Source of the DNA: a virus
Strand: one strand, 5' to 3'
IMG/VR virus record: IMGVR_UViG_3300022750_000023
Coordinates: 1 to 44,206 of that record
DNA: 44,206 nucleotides
The notes under the pieces were generated by a model that did not search any database, had not been told where the DNA came from, and saw only the letters and a program-made list of their open reading frames with translations. Both the position numbers and the translations under genes were made by a program. Positions 31,962-39,648 of this stretch are shown in pieces (the stretch's first letter is position 1; each line of letters starts with the position of its first letter).

Positions 31962-32932
31962 TGGGAAAGAGAGACTTTAGGATAAACGAGGCAATTATTG
32001 ATACAATCAAATCTGCATTGTTAACCGATCCTGTTTTTGTACAATCTGTTTTAAGATATACAGGTGATTTTACATTTGATAACCCTAGGGATATTCCAGA
32101 TTTACAGACGATACAATCATTTGTAGGTGATGGCAGTTTTTCATACCAGCAGTTTGATGCTTCTGATATAGAAGTTGATGTAAACGGAAATTATATTGTT
32201 GCTTTTGATGTGGTAGGTGAAAATGTACCATTTGCAATCAGGATTGAGACCCCATCGAAAACAAAGAATATGCTCCCAAATTGGGAAAATGGGGTATTAT
32301 ATGGCTTCGATGATACCAGTGTTGAGCCTACGCAGACAATAACAGTGTTTTATACTACCGTTAATGTTACGCCACCTCCAGCACCTTCCATTCCTGTGTT
32401 TACTATTTCACCACCTTCATCGGCAAATGTAATTACTGGCAATTCACTAACGATAACGGTATCGGCAACCAATTCGCCAATATATCAATGGAACTTTAAC
32501 GGATCTCCTATTCCTGGTGAAAATTCACCTACCTTAACCATTAATGGTTTTTCATCAGTAAACAACGGGGCTTACACGTGTACTGCTTATAACGGTGGAG
32601 GATCAGTTACATCTTCGGCATGCAATGCTTTGGCTATTGTTCCTGCAGCAGGGTCAATTATCATAAACAACAGGTCATCATATCTATCTAGATATAGTGA
32701 TGGTGGTGTGGCATACGTAGATTTATCTGCAGGTAATTTCATTACGGATAACTCATTCAGTTATTACAATGTAGATTTCCCACAGTTTACAACTATCAAG
32801 GTTGACAATTATAATTCGGCAGGTGATTTGGTAAGTACGTTTGAGCAATACAACCCTAGTTTTACATGGCTTACTCAATATGTTGGTTCTAGTCCATCAT
32901 TTGGTTATTTGGTAACAATTAGAAATACTTAA
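31961..32932 (+). CDS. Tail protein with an Ig-like domain
   Basis: 323 aa. Residues about 147-227 form an Ig-like domain: YQWNFNGSPIPGENSPTLTI and NNGAYTCTAYNGGGSVTS carry the usual Trp (W177) and Y-x-C (C207), but the first disulfide Cys is not present. Proline-rich linker before it (TPPPAPSIP). Ig domains on phage surfaces help weak binding to polysaccharides. The N-terminal part probably attaches to the baseplate. Confidence 0.75.
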   Translation: MGKRDFRINEAIIDTIKSALLTDPVFVQSVLRYTGDFTFDNPRDIPDLQTIQSFVGDGSFSYQQFDASDIEVDVNGNYIVAFDVVGENVPFAIRIETPSKTKNMLPNWENGVLYGFDDTSVEPTQTITVFYTTVNVTPPPAPSIPVFTISPPSSANVITGNSLTITVSATNSPIYQWNFNGSPIPGENSPTLTINGFSSVNNGAYTCTAYNGGGSVTSSACNALAIVPAAGSIIINNRSSYLSRYSDGGVAYVDLSAGNFITDNSFSYYNVDFPQFTTIKVDNYNSAGDLVSTFEQYNPSFTWLTQYVGSSPSFGYLVTIRNT

Positions 32933-32934
32933 AA

Positions 32935-33516
32935 ATGGCAGATAAATGGACATCATTCGGATCTAACGGCTATCAGAAAAATGATACTAATGAAGATGTA
33001 GGCCGTGTTAATGGTGGTGCTGATGGATTTTTTTATCTTTATTCAAAGGATAAAATAGACGGGCTATTAAATGAAAACCTAATTCTCAAATCAGAATATA
33101 CAGCTACGGGCGGAGAAACAACGTTTACTATTCCTGATTTAATAGGAAGGGAAATATTGTCAATTGCTCGTGGTGTTGAATTTAAAGTAGTTACTGGAAC
33201 TCCTATTGGAGGCGAGGTGCAATTTAACGATTCTACTGGAACATTTACATTTTCAGCTGACGATCCATTGAATGAATTACAATGGGTTAGGATATTGAGC
33301 CAACGAACAACTGCGACAACAGTTCCATCAACAGGGACTATTACACGAACAGTAGATAGCTATGCTGAAATGTTGGCAATGCTTGCGGGCGACAATCCAT
33401 TGTTTTTTGTAGAATACAATATAAAATCAGATGAAGAAAATGGCGGTGGTACACCTGCAAAATATCTTCACTGCAATAATTTTTTAAACAGACAAGTACC
33501 TCAAGAAGTAGAATAA
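32935..33516 (+). CDS. Tail fibre-associated protein, hypothetical
   Basis: 193 aa. MADKWTSFGSNGYQKNDTNE, Gly/Thr-rich; the middle (GREILSIARGVEFKVV, GEVQFNDSTGTFTFS) looks like a short beta domain repeated in phage fibre proteins. TAATG-type overlap with the esterase at 33516. Structural role by position. Confidence 0.6.
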   Translation: MADKWTSFGSNGYQKNDTNEDVGRVNGGADGFFYLYSKDKIDGLLNENLILKSEYTATGGETTFTIPDLIGREILSIARGVEFKVVTGTPIGGEVQFNDSTGTFTFSADDPLNELQWVRILSQRTTATTVPSTGTITRTVDSYAEMLAMLAGDNPLFFVEYNIKSDEENGGGTPAKYLHCNNFLNRQVPQEVE

Positions 33517-34616
33517 TGGCATTAAAACCTTTAGAAGTTATTCCCCCTTTAACTAGGGATGAGCTTTACGCAACGTACGGCGATTTTACAAGCATCAGCA
33601 GAAATATTACATCTAACAATAATGTAACTGTTGGCCAGTTAATTGATTTTACATCATCAGGTGTTCCTTATGGTTTTAGGTTCAGAACTAGATCAATTTC
33701 ATTTTATTGTTCATTTGGATGTAGGATATTGGGATATATATCGCAATCATATGCAGCTGGTGAAACAAGTAAGTTGATAGATAGACCAGAACTTACAATT
33801 CCAAATGGTGGAGGCACCATAACTATTCCTTGGGCTTTATCCGTAGAGTTTTTGGAAGGCGGTATGCTAAATCCTAGGATTGTATCTAACGAAGCTGTAA
33901 CTGGCGGTTATTCATTCAGAATGAACGTCATGGGGGAGATTATCAGTAGCGACATGGATACTGATGCGGATATGGTCGCAGAGATTTGGGGCGATAGCAT
34001 TACATGGACCGCAGGAGGTGACGAAGGAGGATTGACTATACCAAATCTTGGCGATAAACATTATTTTGCTAGGATATGCGAACAGCTTAAAAAAGACGGT
34101 CTATCAATTTGGAGGAGCAATAAAGGTTTCGGAGGCGCTACAGCTAAACAAGTTGTAACGGCCATAAGAAGCGGTTACTATGGTAGGACTAAATCACAAT
34201 GGAGCAGACTTAAATTATTGGTTATAGGTGTAGGTACAAACGACGCACTGACAGGTAATGCTACCTCTACTAATTATTCTGCTAACCTTAAATTCATTCT
34301 TGATTATGTATTTAGGAATGCTCCAGGTGTAGCGGTTTTATTGATGGGACAAACACCTACCGATACAGCTTCAAGGATTCCAAATCTTCCATCTTACCGA
34401 ACCGTAATGCAATCTATGCTAACTGATCCAGACTACACGGGCAAAGAAATAAGATATGTTGATACGACTGTCGGTTTTGATGTTATAACTGCAAACTTTA
34501 CGGAAACAGTTGCTGGTGAAAGATTGCACCCTAGATGGGACACTGGCGGTTTAATTATGTATAACCAAGCTTATCCAGTAGTACAACAGTTCAGCTTTTA
34601 TATTTACAATACTTAA
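33516..34616 (+). CDS. Tail SGNH/GDSL esterase
   Basis: 366 aa. The hydrolase domain starts near residue 150: EIWGDSITW (159-163 GDSIT, Ser161), SNKGFGGAT (Gly of block II), VIGVGTNDAL (Asn242) and AGERLHP (His338). The residue three before the His is Glu335 rather than the usual Asp. The N-terminal ~145 residues are beta-rich and may bind the tail. Likely deacylates capsular or O-antigen polysaccharide at the host surface. Confidence 0.85.
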   Translation: MALKPLEVIPPLTRDELYATYGDFTSISRNITSNNNVTVGQLIDFTSSGVPYGFRFRTRSISFYCSFGCRILGYISQSYAAGETSKLIDRPELTIPNGGGTITIPWALSVEFLEGGMLNPRIVSNEAVTGGYSFRMNVMGEIISSDMDTDADMVAEIWGDSITWTAGGDEGGLTIPNLGDKHYFARICEQLKKDGLSIWRSNKGFGGATAKQVVTAIRSGYYGRTKSQWSRLKLLVIGVGTNDALTGNATSTNYSANLKFILDYVFRNAPGVAVLLMGQTPTDTASRIPNLPSYRTVMQSMLTDPDYTGKEIRYVDTTVGFDVITANFTETVAGERLHPRWDTGGLIMYNQAYPVVQQFSFYIYNT

Positions 34617-34617
34617 A

Positions 34618-35922
34618 ATGAAAAAATTATTTTTTACTTTACTTATTATGACATCGTTCTTTAATGCGATGTCACAGTATAAGATTTACAATGGCACAAA
34701 GGTATACACATTTCCTAACAGATCGTTTACCGTAGCTGGATTGGATGATTTGACTGGACTTGTAGACACAAACCAGTTAGCTACAAAGGCAAATTCAAAT
34801 ACACTTTCACAACTGCAATCAAGATTTAACCTTAAACAGAATTTGGTAGTCCTGACAACTACAGGAACAGGTGCGGCAACATTCAATCAATCTACAGGTT
34901 CGCTTAATATACCTACCCCATCGGTTACAGGAACTAACACTGGAGATCAAACATTGGCACTAGGCGCATCGTCGGGCAGTTTTACAATTAGTGGGACAGG
35001 AGGCAATACTATTGTGCTTTCTTCATTGAATAAAACAACCGACGGTATATTCTCTAATGCTAATGTACCACCTGCTTTATCAGGACTATACCCATACAGT
35101 ATATCTAGCGGAGCTACTAACTATCCATTTGCCACGGGCGGCGGCTTTAAATCATTTAGAGGCAATAACACATTTGCTGGATATTTCGAGTTCATTAAAC
35201 AGAATAACAGCAATGATGATCTATATTTCAGAACTGGAATTGATGCTACTACAACTAATACATGGGATATTGTAGCGGGCAGAACATGGACTAATACACA
35301 ACTATCTTTAAAGGCTAGTTTAGCATCCCCCGCTTTTACTGGAAATCCAACAGCAACTACACAGGCGGCAGCAGACAATAGCACAAGATTGGCAACTACC
35401 GCATACGTTACCAGTGCTGTAGTTGCATTATCTTCGGTTTATCTGCCTTATACAGGAGGTTTATTTGATTTAGATCTTACAGGCAGGAATATAACTGCTA
35501 ATCAATCTTCTGGTATTGGAGGTATGGCAACATTCAATTATGGCACATACAACAGTGCTATTAGGCTATTAAATGGGACTTCTGATTATTCCAATACTGG
35601 ATATACAACGTTTTATTCAAAGAATAATAGGTTTACAATACTTACCCCATCATCTTTTTTTGGTTTGGGGATTGGCACATCATCTTTAACAGCTCATAGA
35701 ACTTTAGATGCTCCAAATACAGATGGAGTGATACAGGTCATGCCAATAGTGAATACGACAATAACAACAACACAAACAAGTTCATCATTAAATACGCTTT
35801 ATCCTAATGCAGTTGTCGGGCAACAAGTAACAGCGCCCAATGTGGGCACAGGAATGAAGTTTGAGAAGATAAATACAACTAGCGGGGGAACTTGGGTAGC
35901 TTGGGCGGTATCAACTATTTAA
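34618..35922 (+). CDS. Fibre-like protein with signal peptide
   Basis: 434 aa. The first 19-20 residues (MKKLFFTLLIMTSFFNAMSQ) form a signal peptide with a likely cut near AMSQ. The rest has phage fibre features: KASLASPAFTGNPTATTQAA, STRLATTAYVTSA, and Thr/Gly-rich spacers. A signal peptide on a virion fibre is unexpected, since tails assemble in the cytoplasm. It may instead be a secreted or displayed protein. Starts 2 nt after the esterase. Confidence 0.65.
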   Translation: MKKLFFTLLIMTSFFNAMSQYKIYNGTKVYTFPNRSFTVAGLDDLTGLVDTNQLATKANSNTLSQLQSRFNLKQNLVVLTTTGTGAATFNQSTGSLNIPTPSVTGTNTGDQTLALGASSGSFTISGTGGNTIVLSSLNKTTDGIFSNANVPPALSGLYPYSISSGATNYPFATGGGFKSFRGNNTFAGYFEFIKQNNSNDDLYFRTGIDATTTNTWDIVAGRTWTNTQLSLKASLASPAFTGNPTATTQAAADNSTRLATTAYVTSAVVALSSVYLPYTGGLFDLDLTGRNITANQSSGIGGMATFNYGTYNSAIRLLNGTSDYSNTGYTTFYSKNNRFTILTPSSFFGLGIGTSSLTAHRTLDAPNTDGVIQVMPIVNTTITTTQTSSSLNTLYPNAVVGQQVTAPNVGTGMKFEKINTTSGGTWVAWAVSTI

Positions 35923-35966
35923 AAACAAAAGGCGGGGTAATTTAGCCCCTTCACTATATAAAGCTT

Positions 35967-36350
35967 ATGAAAAAAATCTACTTATCAATTATTATGCTAT
36001 CATTAACTTACCTTGCAAAATCGCAAAGTGTTAGTTTAAAAATACCCTTTAACGTTGCTGCGGATCGGGCTTATATTTCAAATCTTCCTGCTGGAACTAT
36101 TGCGGATAGCGTACTGGTAAAAACAAATGGTTGGATTGGTCGTATTGCAAATCCAGATCCAGGATATACGATAAGTGCCACAACAATAGGGCTTAGCAAG
36201 TCCACATTAAATTCAACATATCCAAACGTTCCTATTAGGCACATGGTATTCTGTCCGTCTATTACATTGGGTGGCGCAATCTATATCAAGGTTACTGAAA
36301 ACGGAACTAATGATACATGGCAAACGATTAGCGCACCTCCCACACTTTAA
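35967..36350 (+). CDS. Small secreted or fibre-tip protein
   Basis: 127 aa, with a second signal peptide MKKIYLSIIMLSLTYLAKSQ followed by a compact beta-type domain (SVSLKIPFNV, GGAIYIKVTENGT). The AKSQS cut site is typical of Bacteroidota. Follows the preceding signal-peptide gene by 44 nt containing a weak GGGG/CCCC hairpin. Function unknown. Confidence 0.6.
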   Translation: MKKIYLSIIMLSLTYLAKSQSVSLKIPFNVAADRAYISNLPAGTIADSVLVKTNGWIGRIANPDPGYTISATTIGLSKSTLNSTYPNVPIRHMVFCPSITLGGAIYIKVTENGTNDTWQTISAPPTL

Positions 36351-36373
36351 TTTAACTTTAATTTATATTAATC

Positions 36374-36610
36374 ATGGAAAAAGAATTACAAAAACTAAGA
36401 GAGTCAGGCTATAAAGTTGTAAGCGGGCAAAACGGTAGGACTATGGTTGATTTGCCAGAAAAGGTAGTAAATCATCATAGAAATAAAAACAAAGGACTTA
36501 AAGAAGGATTGGCTTATTTGGCTGATTGTGCGCCAGCCTGTAAACCTGCAGATGAACACGGATATGAGCTTTGCATTGGTGGTAATTGTGTTTACTTTCC
36601 TATAGGTTAA
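36374..36610 (+). CDS. Hypothetical 78-aa Cys-containing protein
   Basis: Basic N-terminal half (KELQKLRESGYKVV, NHHRNKNKGLKEG), then DCAPACKP and CIGGNCVYFPIG with four Cys. It could bind metal. Overlaps the next start by TAATG at 36608-36612. Unknown function at the boundary of tail and lysis genes. Confidence 0.6.
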   Translation: MEKELQKLRESGYKVVSGQNGRTMVDLPEKVVNHHRNKNKGLKEGLAYLADCAPACKPADEHGYELCIGGNCVYFPIG

Positions 36611-36993
36611 TGAAAGTTGCTGTAGTATTTCATTGGACATTGTATATTGTTCTAACGATTATAAGCGAGACAATAACGATGTCCTTATTCTTTTCAAGGC
36701 TAACGTTAACAGCGCATGTGCTAAACTTGGCTATGATAACACTATCATGGCATAAATGGTCGGTGTCCGCAAAAAGGGCGACATATATTGATTTTATATT
36801 TGCCAGAGTAGCATTCTCAACAATATTAATTAGGTTTTTTGTTATTGCGGTATGTGTATGGGGATTTACTGATATTCATTTGATAATAATTTTTGATTTC
36901 ATGACCGTTATTGTCTACTACATTGTTAAAAAGCTAATGCACACATTTTCTGATAGCAGTTTATCTAAAGCATTTGGAGACAATAAATATTAA
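36610..36993 (+). CDS. Membrane protein, holin-like candidate 1
   Basis: 127 aa from ATG 36610, strongly hydrophobic: three or four membrane segments (about 3-22, 28-45, 58-82, 86-105). Basic C-terminal tail. Together with the next two genes it forms a block of unknown membrane proteins at the end of the tail genes. A lysis role is plausible but unproven. Confidence 0.65.
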   Translation: MKVAVVFHWTLYIVLTIISETITMSLFFSRLTLTAHVLNLAMITLSWHKWSVSAKRATYIDFIFARVAFSTILIRFFVIAVCVWGFTDIHLIIIFDFMTVIVYYIVKKLMHTFSDSSLSKAFGDNKY

Positions 36994-37001
36994 ACTTTTT
37001 A

Positions 37002-37018
37002 CCTACATTTAGGTTTTA
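37002..37018 (+). terminator. Weak terminator-like hairpin
   Basis: ACCTA (37002-37006)/TAGGT (37011-37015), 5 bp and three T. Too weak to be sure. Confidence 0.3.
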
Positions 37019-37040
37019 AAATAACACGAAAGCCTATAGC

Positions 37041-37511
37041 ATGAACTTTACTCTTAGCTTAATGATTATATTCATAGCTATACTTAAAAAATATAACGGC
37101 ATAGCTATGATCAACGCTTTTGTAAAATCGTGTTTAAGTTGGGTAATGATGGAGGGACTTATTCTAGGTATTTCTGCTAAGGATGTACAATCGAATGCGG
37201 GCGCTTTTGGCGCTGTGATACTTGCTTTCATGTTACGGGTTGCAATGGACAGTAAAAAGCACAAACCTACGTTTTGGGGAATAATATCACAGATAGTAAT
37301 TACAGGATCACTTTGTTTTATATCAGTGTATATCTGGCGTGACTATCTTAACTATAAGAAGGGATTTGAAATATACCTATTTGTAGTGTCTCTGTTCGCT
37401 GTTTTTATAGCTGGTCAATTAGACGGGCTTTTTGAATATGGGTTCAGGAAATGGGCGCAAAACTTTATTGGCAAGATTATGGCTAAGAATGAAACGGAGG
37501 ATATCAAATGA
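37041..37511 (+). CDS. Membrane protein, holin-like candidate 2
   Basis: 156 aa. Hydrophobic segments near 1-16, 25-45, 50-67, 80-98 and 108-128, with a charged C-terminus (FRKWAQNFIGKIMAKNE). ATGA overlap with the following membrane gene. No family recognised. Could be a holin, antiholin or an exclusion protein. Confidence 0.65.
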   Translation: MNFTLSLMIIFIAILKKYNGIAMINAFVKSCLSWVMMEGLILGISAKDVQSNAGAFGAVILAFMLRVAMDSKKHKPTFWGIISQIVITGSLCFISVYIWRDYLNYKKGFEIYLFVVSLFAVFIAGQLDGLFEYGFRKWAQNFIGKIMAKNETEDIK

Positions 37512-37861
37512 GTTTATTAGCCTTATTCTTGTTAACTACAATTGGTTGCATGTTTGCATTGATATTCATAGTTGCAAAATTCATTGGAGAGACAAAGGTA
37601 GGGCTATGGCATGCTTTCGTTAATGGCTATATCCGAAATGAGATAAAATATAGGGTATGGATAAGAGAATATAATGTGTATTACTGGTCATTACTAGTTC
37701 TTGTTACGCTAATTATAACGGCTTTGATGATGCTTGTATCATTCAGTAGTAATCGTATATTTAACAGACCTGAAATTGTAGTGGCTATAAGCCCTTTCAT
37801 GTGGTTAGCGATATATAAATGTTTTGTTTACTATCAGAACAAGATGAAAGAGTTTTCGTAA
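37508..37861 (+). CDS. Membrane protein, hypothetical
   Basis: 117 aa; membrane segments at about 3-25, 61-82 and 92-108 with a basic loop between. Last gene of the membrane block, followed by the terminator at 37885. Confidence 0.65.
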   Translation: MSLLALFLLTTIGCMFALIFIVAKFIGETKVGLWHAFVNGYIRNEIKYRVWIREYNVYYWSLLVLVTLIITALMMLVSFSSNRIFNRPEIVVAISPFMWLAIYKCFVYYQNKMKEFS

Positions 37862-37884
37862 TTTTTCATAATTTAGTTTAGTTT

Positions 37885-37917
37885 GCGGGACAGTCGGGAT
37901 GATTGACGCGTTTTTTT
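37885..37917 (+). terminator. Probable terminator
   Basis: GCG-gga-CAGTC (37885-37895), loop GGGAT, GATTG-a-CGC (37901-37909), then G and T7. Interrupted stem but long T-tract. The T-tract joins the TATCTTTA box. Confidence 0.65.
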
Positions 37918-37924
37918 ATCTTTA
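37917..37924 (+). promoter_or_regulatory. Promoter box TATCTTTA of a small RNA
   Basis: Same box directly after a terminator T-tract as at 27206 and 30287. Downstream there is no plus-strand gene until 38251, so it would make a short RNA. Confidence 0.45.
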
Positions 37925-37929
37925 CCTAA

Positions 37930-38011
37930 GTCGAATTGAATTAGAGTATTCTATGTAGATCCGCAACAAATCAAAATAATTTGAGCCTTAGTTTTTAACT
38001 AGGGCTTTTTT
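37930..38011 (+). ncRNA. Candidate small RNA, about 80 nt
   Basis: Lies between the TATCTTTA box and the terminator at 37984-38011 with no reading frame. Contains AATTTGAGCC like the RNA at 1896. Its 3' end is antisense to the last codons of the minus-strand peptide at 37988-38107. The rest of the gap (38012-38104) is a purine-rich plus strand without a plus-strand gene. Confidence 0.4.
37984..38011 (+). terminator. Rho-independent terminator
   Basis: AGCCTTAGT (37984-37992), loop TTTTA, ACTAGGGCT (37998-38006), then T5: nine pairs with one G-T. May also act on convergent minus-strand transcripts. Confidence 0.85.
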
Positions 38012-38107
38012 GTATTCACCCACAAAAGAAAAGAAAGAAGAAAACCGAACCAAAACAACTGTAAGAAAATAAAGGAAAAGAAGAAAAATACCCCTACAAT
38101 TTCTCAT
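37988..38107 (-). CDS. Possible 39-aa hydrophobic peptide
   Basis: Minus-strand frame MRNCRGIFLLFLYFLTVVLV followed by a Phe/Ser stretch and a basic end (EYKKALVKN). One membrane helix at about 7-20. A consensus minus-strand promoter precedes it with a 30-nt leader. The frame lies in a pyrimidine-rich strand that yields Phe/Leu/Ser by chance, so caution is needed. Convergent with the small RNA. Confidence 0.35.
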   Translation of the reverse strand: MRNCRGIFLLFLYFLTVVLVRFSSFFSFVGEYKKALVKN

Positions 38108-38140
38108 AGAGGCATTAGTAATTTCGATTATGTAGCATTA

Positions 38141-38171
38141 CAAATATAGATAAAATCTATTGAATTGCAAG
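38141..38171 (-). promoter_or_regulatory. Minus-strand promoter (CTTG-N19-TATATTTG)
   Basis: On the minus strand CTTG (38168-38171), 19 nt, TATATTTG (38141-38148). Well-formed. It is divergent from the phage-class promoter at 38183 and needs a product: the 39-aa peptide or an antisense RNA. Confidence 0.65.
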
Positions 38172-38182
38172 TTAACAACATC

Positions 38183-38217
38183 GTTACAAAACTGTATTGA
38201 TATAAATACTATTATTG
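38183..38217 (+). promoter_or_regulatory. Phage-class promoter of cassette B
   Basis: GTTACAAAACTGTAT (38183-38197), 12 nt, TATTATTG (38210-38217). The first box is identical to that at 1857. Leader of about 30 nt to ATG 38251. Confidence 0.75.
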
Positions 38218-38250
38218 TAAACCCAATGTCGGGTATTAAAAATAGCGAAA

Positions 38251-39150
38251 ATGGAAAGTTTAAGCGCAAATGACGCAGTAAAATTATTAATTCACTTTAC
38301 AAATGAAAATAACAAAGGTGAATTTTATAGGGTTGCGAACGAATATCTTCAATCCCTTTCTTTCAATGGCAGAAATTGGGGTCAAATAAAGTCGGTGTTA
38401 AACCGTAGACCTATGGAAATGTTGACATTAGACCAACTCCCCAAAAATATTAAAGCATTAATAAGCACTCAAGAACAATCTGAAGAATTCGTTTATCTAA
38501 ACCCATCAATAGAATCAATGATTGATGATATTATTTTTGAATGGAAAAATAAAGACGTTTACAAAAGCCATAATTTAGGAATTAGAAATAAAATACTTTT
38601 ACACGGTTTAACTGGCAACGGAAAAACAACAATAGCAAGAAACATAGCAAAGGTTTCTAAGATGCCTTTTGTTGAGGTTCGTTCTGAAATGATAATTGAT
38701 AGCAAATTAGGAAGTACGGGGCAAAATATTTCATCACTTTTAAACTCAATAAAAGAGCCATGTATTTTATTTTGGGATGAAATAGACACAATTGGTAAAA
38801 AACGATCATCTGTTTCTGATAATTCTGCATCACATGAAAATGATAGAATGGTAAACACTATTTTAGTATCATTGGATAAGATGGCTAATGATGTAATTTT
38901 TATTGGAGCTACAAATCGTTTAGATGTTCTAGACGATGCCTTTTTAAGAAGATTCGATATAAAATTTGAGGTTGGAAATCCAACTCACAAAGAAAAAGAA
39001 ATGTTTTTAGATGGATTGTTTAAATACTACAATGTGCCAAAGTCAGAAATAAACCTGACGTCCTTGGTTAACTTTTCAGAAATAAAAGACAAGGTTATTC
39101 AAATATGTAGAAATTACGTTATAAATTTAATAAAAAAGAATATCCACTAA
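38251..39150 (+). CDS. AAA+ ATPase (cassette B)
   Basis: 299 aa. N-terminal ~100 residues are specific and helical; then Walker A GLTGNGKT (119-126), Walker B ILFWDEID (172-179), sensor 1 GATN (219-222) and arginine finger RRFD (233-236), as in FtsH/Vps4-type AAA domains. Usually a hexameric remodeller of proteins. No protease domain and no obvious partner. Own promoter, 5' leader like the DUF6915 gene, 3' stem-loop and terminator: a moron-like unit inside the lysis region. Confidence 0.85.
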   Translation: MESLSANDAVKLLIHFTNENNKGEFYRVANEYLQSLSFNGRNWGQIKSVLNRRPMEMLTLDQLPKNIKALISTQEQSEEFVYLNPSIESMIDDIIFEWKNKDVYKSHNLGIRNKILLHGLTGNGKTTIARNIAKVSKMPFVEVRSEMIIDSKLGSTGQNISSLLNSIKEPCILFWDEIDTIGKKRSSVSDNSASHENDRMVNTILVSLDKMANDVIFIGATNRLDVLDDAFLRRFDIKFEVGNPTHKEKEMFLDGLFKYYNVPKSEINLTSLVNFSEIKDKVIQICRNYVINLIKKNIH

Positions 39151-39170
39151 GTTTGTCGCTATTCTTAGCG
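39145..39170 (+). promoter_or_regulatory. Conserved 3' stem-loop, copy B
   Basis: CACTAAG (39145-39151), loop TTTGTCGCTATT, CTTAGCG (39164-39170). It overlaps the AAA+ stop codon. One A-C mismatch, otherwise paired. See copy A at 30214. Confidence 0.7.
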
Positions 39171-39175
39171 GTATT

Positions 39176-39206
39176 AGCCATGTTATTAACTTAGCATGGC
39201 TTTTTT
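39176..39206 (+). terminator. Rho-independent terminator of cassette B
   Basis: AGCCATG (39176-39182)/CATGGCT (39195-39201), followed by T's to 39206. Loop TTATTAACTTAG. Confidence 0.9.
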
Positions 39207-39227
39207 ATGTCACATCCATTTTACACA

Positions 39228-39257
39228 CCAGCTTTGATTTAATACGTAAATTGCTGG
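39228..39257 (+). promoter_or_regulatory. Hairpin in the leader of the 39275 gene
   Basis: CCAGC (39228-39232)/GCTGG (39253-39257), with an inner ATTTA/TAAAT. No T-tract. Possibly a leader structure or operator. Confidence 0.35.
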
Positions 39258-39274
39258 AAACTAATTAAAAGATT

Positions 39275-39643
39275 ATGATTGACGGAAACAAACTAATGCT
39301 AGGTAACTTGTTCAAGGAAAAGTTTACAGGCCAAACAATCGAGGTGATAGGAATTGAGGGTAATAAAATTACTTTCAGTGGTACGTTTAAAGACAAATGG
39401 CAAGCTAAACCAATATTATTGACTGAGGAAATACTTTTGAAGTTTGGATTTAATAAAACATCAATGTATAAAAACACCTACAATTATCACATAAAAACAT
39501 TAAATGGCTTTCATGATATTTTTATAGATATATCTGCAAATGTATTGCTAATTGGAGCAATTGAATTAGGTTCATTTTTTTATCTACATCAGTTACAAAA
39601 CCTACTAACATCCCTAGGCCACCACCTCACAATCACAATCTAA
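39275..39643 (+). CDS. Conserved Bacteroidota-phage protein, hypothetical
   Basis: 122 aa. LMLGNLFKEKFTGQTIEVIG, PILLTEEILLKFGFNKTSMY and FFYLHQLQNLLTSLGHHL form a pattern common in phages and mobile elements of this phylum (LTEEIL-LKFGF, then H-x-LQNL). No activity known to me. Confidence 0.75.
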   Translation: MIDGNKLMLGNLFKEKFTGQTIEVIGIEGNKITFSGTFKDKWQAKPILLTEEILLKFGFNKTSMYKNTYNYHIKTLNGFHDIFIDISANVLLIGAIELGSFFYLHQLQNLLTSLGHHLTITI

Positions 39644-39648
39644 ATAAT

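Noticed and set aside
35932-35956. GGGG/CCCC hairpin between the two signal-peptide genes as a terminator
   Set aside because: Only four or five pairs and no T-tract.
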